Shown here piece after piece: positions 17,324-26,219 of a stretch of 64,000 nucleotides of DNA. Both the position numbers and the translations under genes were made by a program. The first letter of the stretch is position 1; the number at the start of each line of letters is the position of its first letter. The notes under the pieces were generated by a model. It was given only the letters and a program-made list of their open reading frames with translations, made no database searches and was not told the origin of the DNA. This DNA comes from Williamsia soli (GTDB lineage Bacteria > Actinomycetota > Actinomycetes > Mycobacteriales > Mycobacteriaceae): the NCBI RefSeq assembly GCF_017377795.1, contig NZ_JAFRDR010000002.1:124001-188000 (forward strand), written 5' to 3'.

Positions 17324-18142
17324 ATGAGGCGACCCGTTGCTCCCAGAGGTGAACTACGGCCTGACCGTGGCGGGGTGACTGTGACCAGAGTGGCCGTACC
17401 GCCGAGCGATCTGCTCCGACACACCTGGTTCGCACAGTGGGATCTCGACACTCCAGCTCTGCAGCCCGTGCTCGAGCACCCCGGAGGAAACGTGGTGGTC
17501 GAATCCGACCGTGCAGCGCTCTACTGCGTGAGCCAGGGGACCACAGAACGCAAGTTGGAGGCGACCGGATGGGCAGCGGGGGTGTTGTTGCGACCGGCAG
17601 CGATCACCATCATGACCGGGCGTTCGATGACGAGTGGTTCGCGTACAGGGCCTGCGCTACCGATCGGGGAACCACTACCCATCCCTTCCGATGGTGGATT
17701 GAGTACGCGGATCCACGAGGTCATGACGGCGGTGAAGTCCTCGAGCGGCGAAAAGTTCGACGCGGTAGCGGACCTCTACGACCGCTGGAGCCTACAGTGG
17801 ACCGTCGATGACGAAGGGCTGTTGATCAATCAGATCATCGACGCCGTCGAGGATGAGAACGGTCCTCGGCGGGTGGCAGACCTGGCCGCAGCGTTCAACA
17901 TGTCGACGAGAGCGCTACAGCGCCTCACAATCCACCGGACGGGCCTCAGCCCGAAATGGCTCATCCAGCGACGCCGGTTGCAGGACGCGGCGCTCGCGCT
18001 GCGTCGCGGGGACTCGTCGATCGCCGACGTCGCCGCGCAACTGGGATACGCAGATCAGGCACACCTTGCGCGTGAGTTCAAAGCCGTGATCGGACAGACG
18101 CCGAGGGACTATGTCGGCGCCGTGCGGTCCTCGGACAACTGA
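17324..18142 (+). CDS. AraC-family transcriptional regulator
   Basis: DNA-binding regulator of 272 residues. The N-terminal half is a variable sensor region with CVSQGTTERKLEATGWAAGV, resembling the DUF6597/AraC sensor group. The C-terminal half has two helix-turn-helix units, VADLAAAFNMSTRALQRLT and SIADVAAQLGYADQAHLARE, ending in the typical FKAVIGQTPRDYVG. The ATG was chosen because GGGAGGAG lies 5 bases upstream. It is transcribed away from the TIGR01777 epimerase gene, which is its likely target, along with itself. The effector is unknown. Confidence 0.87.
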   Translation: MRRPVAPRGELRPDRGGVTVTRVAVPPSDLLRHTWFAQWDLDTPALQPVLEHPGGNVVVESDRAALYCVSQGTTERKLEATGWAAGVLLRPAAITIMTGRSMTSGSRTGPALPIGEPLPIPSDGGLSTRIHEVMTAVKSSSGEKFDAVADLYDRWSLQWTVDDEGLLINQIIDAVEDENGPRRVADLAAAFNMSTRALQRLTIHRTGLSPKWLIQRRRLQDAALALRRGDSSIADVAAQLGYADQAHLAREFKAVIGQTPRDYVGAVRSSDN

Positions 18143-18149
18143 CTCCGAG

Positions 18150-18563
18150 TCACGCTCGACGCCCGATCCCGAGGAATCCGCGCAGCATGTGTTCCGCGGA
18201 CGACACAGGTGCGATCACCCGTTCGGCGAGATCCACGATCAACTCGACACGGCCCACGATCTTCTCCACACGCTCGACGACACCGATCATCGTGGACACC
18301 GTTGTGTCGACGCGGGTCAGGGTCGCCGAGAAATCGTCGAGGGCCGACCCGAAACTGTCCAGAGTGGTGTCGAAGCCACCCAGTGCCCGGTCGAAGTCGG
18401 TGAGTGCGCTGCCCAGATCGCCCATGATCGTATCGAGCTGTCCGACAGTGATATCGGCGTTCATCGCTGCCTGTGCCAGCTTGCGGAAGCGTTGTCGTTC
18501 CGCTCCGTCCTCGCCGTTGTCCTTGGTCACCACGGACCCAGTATCAACCCGGGCGTCGGCCAC
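18150..18563 (-). CDS. Small helical protein of unknown function
   Basis: Not recognised. The encoded protein of about 137 residues is almost entirely amphipathic helix, with a repeated pattern of hydrophobic and Asp/Thr residues (DTIMGDLGSALTDFDRAL, FDTTLDSFGSALDDFS, RVDTTVSTMIGVVERVEKI). It resembles phasin-like or other bundle proteins with no enzyme motif. The start is uncertain: a GTG at 18563 with AGGA four bases upstream was used, but GTGs at 18533 or 18530 are possible. It converges on the AraC gene, with the stops 7 bases apart. Confidence 0.55.
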   Translation of the reverse strand: MADARVDTGSVVTKDNGEDGAERQRFRKLAQAAMNADITVGQLDTIMGDLGSALTDFDRALGGFDTTLDSFGSALDDFSATLTRVDTTVSTMIGVVERVEKIVGRVELIVDLAERVIAPVSSAEHMLRGFLGIGRRA

Positions 18564-18685
18564 TGCGTCCTGAATCAGCAAACACCTGTAGTCGGATGTG
18601 ATGTGCGGTCTGTTCCCTATGCTCGTGCTGGAGATGAAGCTCGACCGGAAGTACGGATCGGACGACAGTGAGGGAGAGGAACATC

Positions 18686-20347
18686 ATGGCCGAGCAGGTG
18701 GATGTGATCGTTGTCGGTGGAGGTCTCGCCGGGTTGGTGGCCGCGCACGAAATGGTCAAGGCCGGACGGCGGGTGGCAATCCTCGAACAGGAGAACGAGC
18801 AGAACCTCGGTGGTCAGGCGTTCTGGTCCCTCGGAGGGCTGTTTCTCGTCGATACCCCGGAGCAACGCAGGCTCGGCATCAAGGATTCGGTGGAGCTGGC
18901 CCGGCAGGATTGGTTCTCCTCCGCCGGGTTCGATCGCGACCGTGAGGATCACTGGCCTCGCCAGTGGGCCGAGGCGTACGTGAACTTTGCGGCCGGCGAG
19001 AAGCGGGCGTACCTGAATGCGTTGGGTTTGAAGGTGATGGCCACCGTCGGGTGGGCCGAACGCGGAGGCGGCGCAGCGGGGGGCCATGGCAACTCCGTTC
19101 CCCGTTTCCACATCACCTGGGGGACCGGGCCCGAGGTGGTCCGAGTGTTCCGCGAACCGGTGCTCGAGGGCGCAGGTAGAGGTCTGGTGAGCTTCCACTA
19201 CCGCCACCAGGTCGACGAGATCATCGTCGAGGGCGGTGCCGCCGTAGGGGTCCGCGGCACGGTGCTGGCGCCCTCCACCCAGCGGCGCGGCGCGGAATCG
19301 ACACGTGAGGCGGTCGGTGAGTTCGAGCTGCGGGCGCATGCAGTGGTCGTCACTGCCGGAGGTATCGGCGGGAACTTCGAGCTGATCAAGAAGAACTGGC
19401 CCACCGAGCGCCTCGGTCCGGCGCCCGCGCACATGATCAGCGGGGTGCCCGCACACGTCGACGGGCGGATGCTGGGGATCACCGAAGGTGCGGGCGGCAG
19501 CATCGTGAACCGGGACCGGATGTGGCACTACACAGAAGGCATCAAGAACTGGGATCCGATCTGGCCGAACCACGCCATCCGCATCATCCCTGGGCCCTCG
19601 TCGCTCTGGCTGGATGCGACCGGCAAACGGCTTCCTGTGCCCAACTTCCCGGGATTCGACTCTCTCGGAACGCTCGGGACCATCACCAGGGGCGGGCACG
19701 ACTTCACGTGGTTCATTCTCACGCAGGCGATCATCGAGAAGGAGTTCGCGCTTTCCGGATCCGAGCAGAACCCCGACTTCACGGGCAAAGACGTCAAACT
19801 GCTGCTGCAGCGCGTGAAAAAGGGTGCCACCGACCCGGTCGAGGCCTTCAAGTCGCACGGGGTCGACTTCGTCGTGCGTGACAACCTGCGAGACCTGGTT
19901 GCAGGGATGAACGAGATCACCACAGGCCCCACGCTCGACTTCGAACAGATCGAGGCCGAGGTGGTGGCGCGCGACCGTCAGCTGGAGAACAAATACACAA
20001 AGGACATGCAGATCATGGCGATCCGGAATGCCCGAAACTATCTCAGTGACAAGATCATCCGCGTGGCCAAGCCGCACCGCCTGCAGGACCCCAAATACGG
20101 TCCGATGATCGCGGTCCGGTTGCATCTGGTGACCAGGAAGACCCTCGGGGGGCTCGAGACCAATCTCGACTCCCAGGTGATCCGGGCCGACGGAAGCGCA
20201 TTCGACGGCCTTTACGCGGCGGGGGAGATAGCGGGCTTCGGTGGGGGCGGTGTGCACGGGTACAACGCGCTGGAGGGCACATTTCTCGGCGGTTGCATCT
20301 TCTCGGGACGCGCTGCGGGTCGGGCTCTGGCCCGCGACCTCAGCTGA
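18686..20347 (+). CDS. FAD-binding dehydrogenase, KstD/fumarate-reductase flavoprotein family
   Basis: Flavoprotein of 553 residues in the FAD_binding_2 family that includes 3-ketosteroid delta-1-dehydrogenase (KstD). It has the N-terminal dinucleotide fold VIVVGGGLAGLVAAHEM with the downstream acidic LEQEN, the second FAD region VVTAGGIGGNFELI, and the C-terminal flavin loop LYAAGEIAGFGGGGVHGYNALEGTFLGG. Mycobacteria have a close relative annotated only as FAD-binding dehydrogenase, so a steroid substrate is not proven. GGGAGAGG precedes the chosen ATG. It converges on a membrane-protein gene; a hairpin overlaps both stops. Confidence 0.85.
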   Translation: MAEQVDVIVVGGGLAGLVAAHEMVKAGRRVAILEQENEQNLGGQAFWSLGGLFLVDTPEQRRLGIKDSVELARQDWFSSAGFDRDREDHWPRQWAEAYVNFAAGEKRAYLNALGLKVMATVGWAERGGGAAGGHGNSVPRFHITWGTGPEVVRVFREPVLEGAGRGLVSFHYRHQVDEIIVEGGAAVGVRGTVLAPSTQRRGAESTREAVGEFELRAHAVVVTAGGIGGNFELIKKNWPTERLGPAPAHMISGVPAHVDGRMLGITEGAGGSIVNRDRMWHYTEGIKNWDPIWPNHAIRIIPGPSSLWLDATGKRLPVPNFPGFDSLGTLGTITRGGHDFTWFILTQAIIEKEFALSGSEQNPDFTGKDVKLLLQRVKKGATDPVEAFKSHGVDFVVRDNLRDLVAGMNEITTGPTLDFEQIEAEVVARDRQLENKYTKDMQIMAIRNARNYLSDKIIRVAKPHRLQDPKYGPMIAVRLHLVTRKTLGGLETNLDSQVIRADGSAFDGLYAAGEIAGFGGGGVHGYNALEGTFLGGCIFSGRAAGRALARDLS

Positions 20348-20360
20348 GCGTTCGGCTCAG
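20344..20360. terminator. Hairpin overlapping two convergent stop codons
   Basis: CTGAGC and GCTCAG form a perfect 6-bp stem around GTTCG. The stem contains the TGA of the KstD-like gene (20345-20347) and the reverse TGA of the membrane-protein gene (20357-20359). It is a probable short bidirectional terminator. Confidence 0.5.
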
Positions 20361-21493
20361 TGAGCCGGGGCCGGCGCGGGCGCCTTGGCCTCGGCTTCGT
20401 GTGCCGCCTCTGCGGCGATCGCTTCGGCATGCGCCCGTGGCCGGGCCTCGCGTATCCGAAGGTCGATCTGATAGGAGATGATCGCAAGCGCGAACAGCCC
20501 GAGCGTCAGGTTGAGAAGCGCCCCGAAGCCCTCGGTGGCGAAGTCCACGAGCGCATTGAGCATCGCGAACGTCAGGGCGCCGTACCGCAGGAACTGCAGT
20601 GGCCAGAGCTTGTCTGTCCGGGTGCGCGCGATCATCGCCGGTAGCGTGAAAGCCAGGGTGATCCCGGCGCTGAACAGCAAGATGTACGTGGCGATACTGG
20701 CCCCCGCCAGTTCGACCTCGAGGTTGTCGTCGGAGTAATACGGATTGTCGAGCGCGATGCCGACAACGCCGAGCACCACCGCGGCGAAGGATATGAACAC
20801 CAGTGACCAGCCGACGATCGGCAACCAGCGCGGGCTGCGAAAGAACGACGGGATGAGCCGCGGAGCCCACTGCTGCAATGCGTACAAACGCGCCGACGCC
20901 GACGGCGCACCGATGAGCAGACTCCGGATGTGCTGCGCAGCCTCGGGATTCGCACCCTTTTCCTCCGCGCGTTCGACCAGGCGCAAACCTAGTTCGCGAC
21001 GATGTGGTTGCAGGCCCCGCGCGACCCCGTCCGCGGCCATCGCGGCGGCGGTGGCGAGTTCCTCGTGGGCGCTCAGTGGCCGGATCTCCCGCATGATCCT
21101 GCCCAGGATCAGCACGACCACCACCAGCACGTACATGATCTCGGCCGAGGGACCGTAGAAGTAGTCGTTGTCCTTGGTCACGAACTTGCCGACCTCGTCG
21201 AGAAAAAGCCCAAAACCGATGCCGCCGAACACAACACAGAAAAGTCGGGCACCGTATCCGAGCATCCACCAACTCACCAGCAACGCCAGCATCATGAGTG
21301 CGCCGCCGTACAGGGCGTGCGCGATGTGCAAAGACCCACCGCCCACCTGCGGGTAGTCGGTCGCCCACAGATACCCCCTGGTGACGAGGATGGTAGCGAT
21401 CGCAATGATCATGAAGGCCTCGGCCGAGCTGGTGCCGATCGCGTTTCGGGTGAACGGCCCGAGTCTGTGCGGTCGTGTGCCGGACGGTGTCAC
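20357..21493 (-). CDS. Conserved polytopic membrane protein of unknown function
   Basis: A 378-residue integral membrane protein. About four hydrophobic segments lie in the first 140 residues (AFMIIAIATILVTRGYLWA, LYGGALMMLALLVSWWML, LFCVVFGGIGFGLFL, IMYVLVVVVLILGRIM). A soluble region of about 80 residues follows, then four more segments. The conserved-looking FGLFLDEVGKFVTKDNDYFYGP motif sits between segments 3 and 4. The tail is Ala/Glu/Lys/Pro-rich. No transporter or enzyme signature is recognised. Confidence 0.7.
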   Translation of the reverse strand: MTPSGTRPHRLGPFTRNAIGTSSAEAFMIIAIATILVTRGYLWATDYPQVGGGSLHIAHALYGGALMMLALLVSWWMLGYGARLFCVVFGGIGFGLFLDEVGKFVTKDNDYFYGPSAEIMYVLVVVVLILGRIMREIRPLSAHEELATAAAMAADGVARGLQPHRRELGLRLVERAEEKGANPEAAQHIRSLLIGAPSASARLYALQQWAPRLIPSFFRSPRWLPIVGWSLVFISFAAVVLGVVGIALDNPYYSDDNLEVELAGASIATYILLFSAGITLAFTLPAMIARTRTDKLWPLQFLRYGALTFAMLNALVDFATEGFGALLNLTLGLFALAIISYQIDLRIREARPRAHAEAIAAEAAHEAEAKAPAPAPAH

Positions 21494-21725
21494 TTCGCTC
21501 CTAGACGCAGGTAGAGCTGGTGCTCCACGGTGAACAAAGTGTACTCAGAGCAGAGTCCCGAATGAGCGCTTCGGCTTGACACAGGCATCGGCATCGACCC
21601 CGTGCCGGAAGGGGATCACCATGGCCGGCGGCTTGAACGCCGACCTCGTATGGTTGCCGGGACAGTCCGGGGCCGATGGTGGACGAACTTTCGTCGAACA
21701 TCCTGTGAGCTGCGGCGATGCCAGA

Positions 21726-21731
21726 TACCCT
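21726..21731 (+). promoter_or_regulatory. Putative -10 element (TACCCT), leaderless start
   Basis: TACCCT lies 6 bases before the ATG of the secreted cupin gene and no ribosome site fits the gap. The 244-bp region before it holds nothing else certain. Confidence 0.35.
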
Positions 21732-21737
21732 CTGCCA

Positions 21738-22196
21738 ATGAAGAGAACTCTGAGTGCTGTTGCGGCCGTCGTCGCACTATCGGCCGGAATACTGCTCCCG
21801 GCGACCGCACAGGCCACGCCCGGTGAGGGAATCAGCGGAGTGACGTTGCTGGACATCGAGATCCCGGCCGAATTGCTGCCGTTCATTCCTGACGGGGCTC
21901 ACGTGGTGGCGAAGCAGATCACGATCGCCCCTGGTGGCACCACCGGCTGGCACTACCACGACGGCCCGGTGCTCGGGATCGTCCAAGCCGGGACGCTGAC
22001 GCATCCGGGGTCGGACTGTAAACCGGTCATTTTCGACACCGGTGCGTTCATCAACGAACCTAGCGGCAAGTCGAACACCCACGTCGGTCGCAACCTCGGC
22101 AAGGAGCCGGTGATCCTGGACGTGGTGTACCTCGAACCGATCGGCGCGCCGCTCTTCGAGGACGTCACGCCGGCACCACCGTGTGACAAGACGTAG
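21738..22196 (+). CDS. Secreted cupin-domain protein
   Basis: A 152-residue exported protein with a cleavable Sec signal peptide (basic MKRT, hydrophobic VAAVVALSAGILLP, cleavage probably after ATAQA). The mature part is a single cupin barrel: GGTTGWHYHDGPVLGIVQAG carries the metal-binding HxH and Glu/Gln positions, and FINEPSGKSNTHVGRNLG the second cupin motif with its His. It may bind a metal, but no substrate is predictable. An upstream in-frame ATG at 21621 with a good ribosome site would add 39 residues and bury the signal peptide, so it was not used. Confidence 0.72.
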   Translation: MKRTLSAVAAVVALSAGILLPATAQATPGEGISGVTLLDIEIPAELLPFIPDGAHVVAKQITIAPGGTTGWHYHDGPVLGIVQAGTLTHPGSDCKPVIFDTGAFINEPSGKSNTHVGRNLGKEPVILDVVYLEPIGAPLFEDVTPAPPCDKT

Positions 22197-22249
22197 CCGT
22201 CCGGGGGAGTCGTTTCGCCACCTCGAACCGCAGGTGTGGACCGACCCCC

Positions 22250-22255
22250 TAACAT
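22250..22255 (+). promoter_or_regulatory. Putative -10 element (TAACAT) before the SDR/ACAD/kinase module
   Basis: TAACAT is a good TAnnnT hexamer 7 bases before GTG 22263 (4 bases before GTG 22260) and no ribosome site is present, consistent with a leaderless transcript. Confidence 0.45.
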
Positions 22256-22262
22256 CGGTGTG

Positions 22263-23081
22263 GTGCAGATCGCAGAGAAAGTCGCCGTAGTCACCGGAGG
22301 GGGAGCCGGTATCGGCGCCGCCCTCGCCCACGCACTCTCCGAAGCGGGTGCCTCCGTCTTGGTCGCCGACCTCGATGCCGAATCGGCGACCTCCGTCGCC
22401 GCGCAGATCTCGGCGGCAGGATCGACAAGAGCCTTGTCGTTCGGGGGCGACGTCTCGGATCCCGAAGTGCTGGAGGAGATCATCGGCCGCGCCGAAGCCG
22501 AACTCGGGCCGGTCGACATCTTCTTCGCCAATGCCGGAACCACCGCGGGCCTCGGACTCGACACCCCTGATTCCCAATGGGACGTGGCTCTGGGGGTCAA
22601 CGTGCTGGCCCATGTGCGTGCCGCCCGAATCCTGGTTCCGAAGTGGATAGAACGCGGGGGCGGGTACTTCGTGTCGACCGCGTCCGCGGCAGGTCTGCTC
22701 ACCCAGATCGGGTCCGCGACGTATTCGGTCTCCAAACATGCGGCTGTCGGGTTCGCGGAATGGCTGTCGGTGACGTACGGAGACCAAGGGGTGGCCGTGA
22801 GTTGCCTGTGCCCGATGGGCGTCGAGACCAAGCTCCTCCGATCTGGCTTTCAGACCGATCAACCGGGCGCGTCCGTGGCCGCGAGCGCGGTGACGAGCGC
22901 CGGCGCCGTATTGAGTCCGGCAGAGGTCGCGACCGCTGTCCTCGCCGCGATGGAGGAGGAGAAGTTCTTGATTCTGCCGCACCCGGAGGTGCTCGACTTC
23001 TACCGTAACAAGGGGTCGGACTACGACCGATGGATAGGTGGGATGCGCCGCTACCAACGGCACTTGATGTCGAACCCGTGA
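22263..23081 (+). CDS. Short-chain dehydrogenase/reductase (SDR)
   Basis: Classical SDR of 272 residues. The cofactor motif TGGGAGIGAAL lies at the N-terminus, with an Asp (VADLDAES) after the second strand that favours NAD(H). FANAGTT is the NNAG-type motif, and the catalytic Ser and Tyr-Lys are in STASAAG and YSVSK. SCLCPMGVETKLL is the usual post-catalytic loop. The extended C-terminus (FYRNKGSDYDRWIGGMRRYQ) is seen in SDRs that neighbour acyl-CoA dehydrogenases. It is followed after 39 bases by an ACAD and a kinase and probably forms one pathway with them, oxidising or reducing a hydroxyl or keto group on the acyl chain. Confidence 0.87.
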   Translation: MQIAEKVAVVTGGGAGIGAALAHALSEAGASVLVADLDAESATSVAAQISAAGSTRALSFGGDVSDPEVLEEIIGRAEAELGPVDIFFANAGTTAGLGLDTPDSQWDVALGVNVLAHVRAARILVPKWIERGGGYFVSTASAAGLLTQIGSATYSVSKHAAVGFAEWLSVTYGDQGVAVSCLCPMGVETKLLRSGFQTDQPGASVAASAVTSAGAVLSPAEVATAVLAAMEEEKFLILPHPEVLDFYRNKGSDYDRWIGGMRRYQRHLMSNP

Positions 23082-23120
23082 TCGCCGCTCTTCCGTTCAA
23101 TTGAAAGCTGGTTATTGTCA

Positions 23121-24344
23121 ATGGATTTCGCTTACTCGCCGCGCTGTCTCGAGTTTCAGGATCGTCTTGTCGACTTCATGGACGCCCACGTCTACCCGGC
23201 AGAGGCCACCTACGCCCAGCAGATGGCGGAATCGGGTGACCCGCATTTCGATCCACCGATCATCGAGGAACTGAAAGCGGAAGCGAAGTCCAGGGGCCTG
23301 TGGAACCTCTTCCATCCCGACCCGCAGTACGGAGCGGGCCTGACGAACTCCGAGTACGCGCCGCTGGCCGAGATCATGGGTCGCAGCGCCGGTTTGGCGC
23401 CTGAGGCCACCAACTGCTCTGCACCCGACACGGGCAACATGGAGGTGTTCTCGCTGTTCGGGACCGACGAGCACAAGGAACGCTATCTGCAGCCCTTGTT
23501 GGACGGCACCATTCGGTCGGCATTCGCGATGACCGAACCGGATGTCGCCAGTTCCGACGCGACGAACATCCGGATGTCCATGGTCCGCGACGGCGACGAC
23601 TGGGTGCTCAACGGTCGAAAGTGGTGGACGTCAGGCGCTTTGCATCCCAATTGCGCAGTGCTCATCGTGATGGGTAAAACCGATCCGGACGCGGCCGCGC
23701 ACGCGCAGCAGTCGATGATGGTCGTTCCCATCGACGCGCCCGGTGTGAAGTTGCTCCGCAATCTTCCTGTCTTCGGCTACCAGGATCGCGAAGGGCATGC
23801 GGAGGTGGTGTTCGAAAACGTCCGTGTCCCGGACGCCGACGTCCTTGCCGGTGCAGGTGCCGGTTTCATGATCGGGCAGGCCAGGCTCGGTCCCGGCCGC
23901 ATCCATCACTGTATGCGCGCGATCGGGATGGCGGAGCGTGCTCTCGAACTGCTGTGTGAGCGCGCCTCATCGCGGGTTGCGTTCGGCAAGCCGCTGGCCG
24001 CGCAGGCCAACATCCAGGATTGGGTTGCCGAGGCCCGAATCGAGATCGAGATGACCCGGTTGCTCACGCTGAAGGCAGCGTGGCTCATGGACACGGTGGG
24101 AAACAAGCAAGCGCGCACGGAGATCTCCGCGATCAAGGTCGCAGCTCCCAACATGGCGCTCAAGATCGTCGATCGTGCCATCCAGGTGCATGGAGGCGGA
24201 GGGGTTTCGGACGACTTCCCACTCGCCAGCATGTACGCGCACCTTCGCACGCTGCGCCTGGCGGATGGACCCGACGAAGTGCACAAGCGGAGTATCGCGC
24301 GACACGAACTCGGTCGGTACCGCACGACCGGAAAGTCGGCATGA
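23121..24344 (+). CDS. Acyl-CoA dehydrogenase, ACAD10/ACAD11-type
   Basis: FAD-dependent acyl-CoA dehydrogenase-fold protein of 407 residues. Visible are [16 protein letters not shown] (flavin/substrate loop), [12 protein letters not shown], the helical [12 protein letters not shown] region, and [22 protein letters not shown]. Near the C-terminus the motif ADGPDEVH takes the place of the usual G-T-EI loop that supplies the catalytic Glu; this is the pattern of the ACAD10/ACAD11 branch. In animals that branch is fused to an APH-like kinase domain, and here the kinase is the next gene, sharing an ATGA overlap. The upstream TTG at 23115 is a possible alternative start. Confidence 0.88.
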   Translation: MDFAYSPRCLEFQDRLVDFMDAHVYPAEATYAQQMAESGDPHFDPPIIEELKAEAKSRGLWNLFHPDPQYGAGLTNSEYAPLAEIMGRSAGLAPEATNCSAPDTGNMEVFSLFGTDEHKERYLQPLLDGTIRSAFAMTEPDVASSDATNIRMSMVRDGDDWVLNGRKWWTSGALHPNCAVLIVMGKTDPDAAAHAQQSMMVVPIDAPGVKLLRNLPVFGYQDREGHAEVVFENVRVPDADVLAGAGAGFMIGQARLGPGRIHHCMRAIGMAERALELLCERASSRVAFGKPLAAQANIQDWVAEARIEIEMTRLLTLKAAWLMDTVGNKQARTEISAIKVAAPNMALKIVDRAIQVHGGGGVSDDFPLASMYAHLRTLRLADGPDEVHKRSIARHELGRYRTTGKSA

Positions 24345-25372
24345 ACGCCCCGGTCGGGATCGACACCGAGGCGGTCACGACCTGGATGGTCGGCTTGGGG
24401 GTGTCTGCTGCTCCGCCTCTGTTCTTTCAGCGGATCGGAAACGGCCAATCGAACCTGACGTTCCTGGTCTCCGATTCCGACGGCAACAAGTGGGTGCTGC
24501 GCCGACCACCGCTGGGAGCGTTGCTCGCCTCCGCGCACGACGTCCTACGCGAACACCGCATCATGTCCGCCCTGCAGGACACACCCGTCCCGGTGCCGCG
24601 GATGATAGCCACAACAGCTGATCCCGACATCACCGATGCCCCATTGGTTTTGATGAGTTACATCGACGGCGCGGTGATCGACGACCGGGCCGTTGCCGAG
24701 ACGCTGACAGAAGATCACCGGCGACGCATCGGCCTTTCGCTGCCGAAGGCGCTCGGGACCATCCACGCGATCGATCTCGAGACCGTCGGGCTGAATGATC
24801 TGGCCAGCCACAAACCGTACGCGGCAAGACTGCTCAAACGGTGGACCGGTCAGTGGGAGAAGTCGAAAACCCGCGACGTCGAAGCGGTTACGCGAGTCGC
24901 CGAGGCGCTCGCGAACCATGCACCGGAGCAGACCGAGCTGACCCTCGTGCACGGTGACTACCATCTGAGCAACGTGATCACGTCATCCTCGGACGGTGAG
25001 GTGATCGGAGTCGTGGACTGGGAGTTGTGCACCCTCGGCGACCCACTCGCCGATCTGGGGAACTTGTTGGCATTCTGGCCGGAATCCACCGACCCGGTTG
25101 CGGCGCTGTCCACCGTCCCCACGCTGCCAGGCTTTCCGGCCCGAGCAGAGGTCATCGATGCCTATGCCTCGGCAACCGGTCGCGACGTGAGCGCCGCGGG
25201 GTACTGGCACACCATGGGTCTGTGGCGACTGACGATCATCGCGGAAGGCATTCTGCGGCGGTTGATGAACGACCCGCGTAATGCTTCACGCGATGGCGGA
25301 CCCACCGCTGCTCTGATCGACAATTTGTCCGAGCGCACGTTGCAGGTCGGTTCGGAAGCGGGCCTGCTGTAG
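24341..25372 (+). CDS. APH-family kinase, partner of the ACAD11-type dehydrogenase
   Basis: Protein-kinase-fold phosphotransferase of the aminoglycoside phosphotransferase (APH) family, 343 residues. The nucleotide loop is [11 protein letters not shown] near residue 30, followed by the Lys/Arg region WVLRRPP. The catalytic loop is [14 protein letters not shown] and the Mg-binding motif [18 protein letters not shown]. Relatives include the kinase half of ACAD10/ACAD11 and LvaA of Pseudomonas putida, which phosphorylate the hydroxyl of 4-hydroxyacyl-CoA. It is therefore more likely a lipid or acid catabolic kinase than an antibiotic resistance gene. The start overlaps the ACAD stop. Confidence 0.88.
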   Translation: MNAPVGIDTEAVTTWMVGLGVSAAPPLFFQRIGNGQSNLTFLVSDSDGNKWVLRRPPLGALLASAHDVLREHRIMSALQDTPVPVPRMIATTADPDITDAPLVLMSYIDGAVIDDRAVAETLTEDHRRRIGLSLPKALGTIHAIDLETVGLNDLASHKPYAARLLKRWTGQWEKSKTRDVEAVTRVAEALANHAPEQTELTLVHGDYHLSNVITSSSDGEVIGVVDWELCTLGDPLADLGNLLAFWPESTDPVAALSTVPTLPGFPARAEVIDAYASATGRDVSAAGYWHTMGLWRLTIIAEGILRRLMNDPRNASRDGGPTAALIDNLSERTLQVGSEAGLL

Positions 25373-25378
25373 CGATGA

Positions 25379-26053
25379 TCAACCCGGGCGCGGGATCTGC
25401 GCCATGCGTCCCTGTCCCAACCACTCCGGAACACTTGTGCGAATCTCGCGACCGGCAATGATCTGCACGTCACCGCCGCGCAGTGCTCCGGCCCAGCTCA
25501 CGTCCCCTCGCCAGATCGCGGTGAGTTCGCGGAGGCTGGAGGTCACGGTGGCGGTGACGTCGAAGCCCGGGTCGTAATCGCAGATGTCCGCGTCGCCATC
25601 GGAGACGACCAGCCACCATCTCGACACTGCGGACTGAACTCCACTGAGCTGAAACGTGACGACGGTACGCGTGCGCGGCCACCGCTCGACGTCCACGTTG
25701 CGGCGCATGTCCCACATCAGCAGGTGGGGATCGAGGTCGGCGTCGCCCAATCCGCCGATCCACCGCACCCCCCAGGCATTCAGTGCCTCGACGACCGTCG
25801 ACAGTTCGCGCCCACTGGCGGTCAGCTCGTACCGGGTACGGCCACCGTCGACCAGTCGGTCGATCACACCCGCCCGTTCGAGTGTGCGAAGGCGCTTCGA
25901 CAGCAGCGCCGGTGACATCTTGGGAACCCCGCGCCGCAACTCGTTGAAATGACAACTACCGGCGAGGAGTTCGCGTACCACCAGCAGTGTCCACCGCTCG
26001 TCGAGCACTTCCATGGCCTTGGCGACGGGGCAGAACTGACCGTATCCGGGCAT
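25379..26053 (-). CDS. HxlR-family transcriptional regulator with C-terminal sterol-carrier-like domain
   Basis: Winged-helix regulator of 224 residues. The N-terminal 100 residues are a typical HxlR domain: FCPVAKAMEVLDERWTLLVV, then FNELRRGVPKMSPALLSKRL and the wing DGGRTRYELTASGREL. The C-terminal half (from about residue 120) resembles an SCP2-like ligand-binding domain, a known actinobacterial architecture. AGGAG lies 5 bases before the chosen ATG. It diverges from a methyltransferase gene, the probable target, across a region with three AGTACA repeats. The effector is unknown. Confidence 0.87.
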   Translation of the reverse strand: MPGYGQFCPVAKAMEVLDERWTLLVVRELLAGSCHFNELRRGVPKMSPALLSKRLRTLERAGVIDRLVDGGRTRYELTASGRELSTVVEALNAWGVRWIGGLGDADLDPHLLMWDMRRNVDVERWPRTRTVVTFQLSGVQSAVSRWWLVVSDGDADICDYDPGFDVTATVTSSLRELTAIWRGDVSWAGALRGGDVQIIAGREIRTSVPEWLGQGRMAQIPRPG

Positions 26054-26075
26054 AGCGACTCCTTGATCTGCACCT

Positions 26076-26132
26076 AGTACACACTGCTCGGGGGCGTAGG
26101 ACCAGTACAGATTCGAAAGCGGCGACAGTACA
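26076..26132. promoter_or_regulatory. Three AGTACA repeats in the HxlR/methyltransferase promoter
   Basis: AGTACA occurs at 26076-26081, 26104-26109 and 26127-26132; the last two lie in the longer direct repeat CAGTACAGAT (26103-26112 and 26126-26135). These are candidate HxlR binding half-sites between divergent starts. Confidence 0.4.
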
Positions 26133-26219
26133 GATCTGGCACTGGTTCCCTCGCGTGGGACGGCCGATGCTGAGAACAGGCGGCCGCCCGGCCACCGCCG
26201 AGAACAGAGGAGAAAGCTC

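Noticed and set aside
18617-20257. Reverse-strand open frame of about 546 codons opposite the KstD-like gene
   Set aside because: His/Arg/Pro-rich antisense frame; the sense gene has complete FAD motifs and a ribosome site.
21545-21660. Reverse-strand frame ending in KPKRSFGTLL that looked like a gene tail
   Set aside because: No supporting upstream coding sequence and no family could be recognised; left as intergenic.
21621-21737. Alternative upstream ATG with a good ribosome site for the secreted cupin
   Set aside because: It would place 39 residues before a clear Sec signal peptide; the downstream ATG fits an exported protein.
24341-25372. Reading the APH-type gene as an aminoglycoside resistance gene
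   Set aside because: Coupling to an ACAD11-type dehydrogenase and its motif set point to acyl-CoA metabolism instead.
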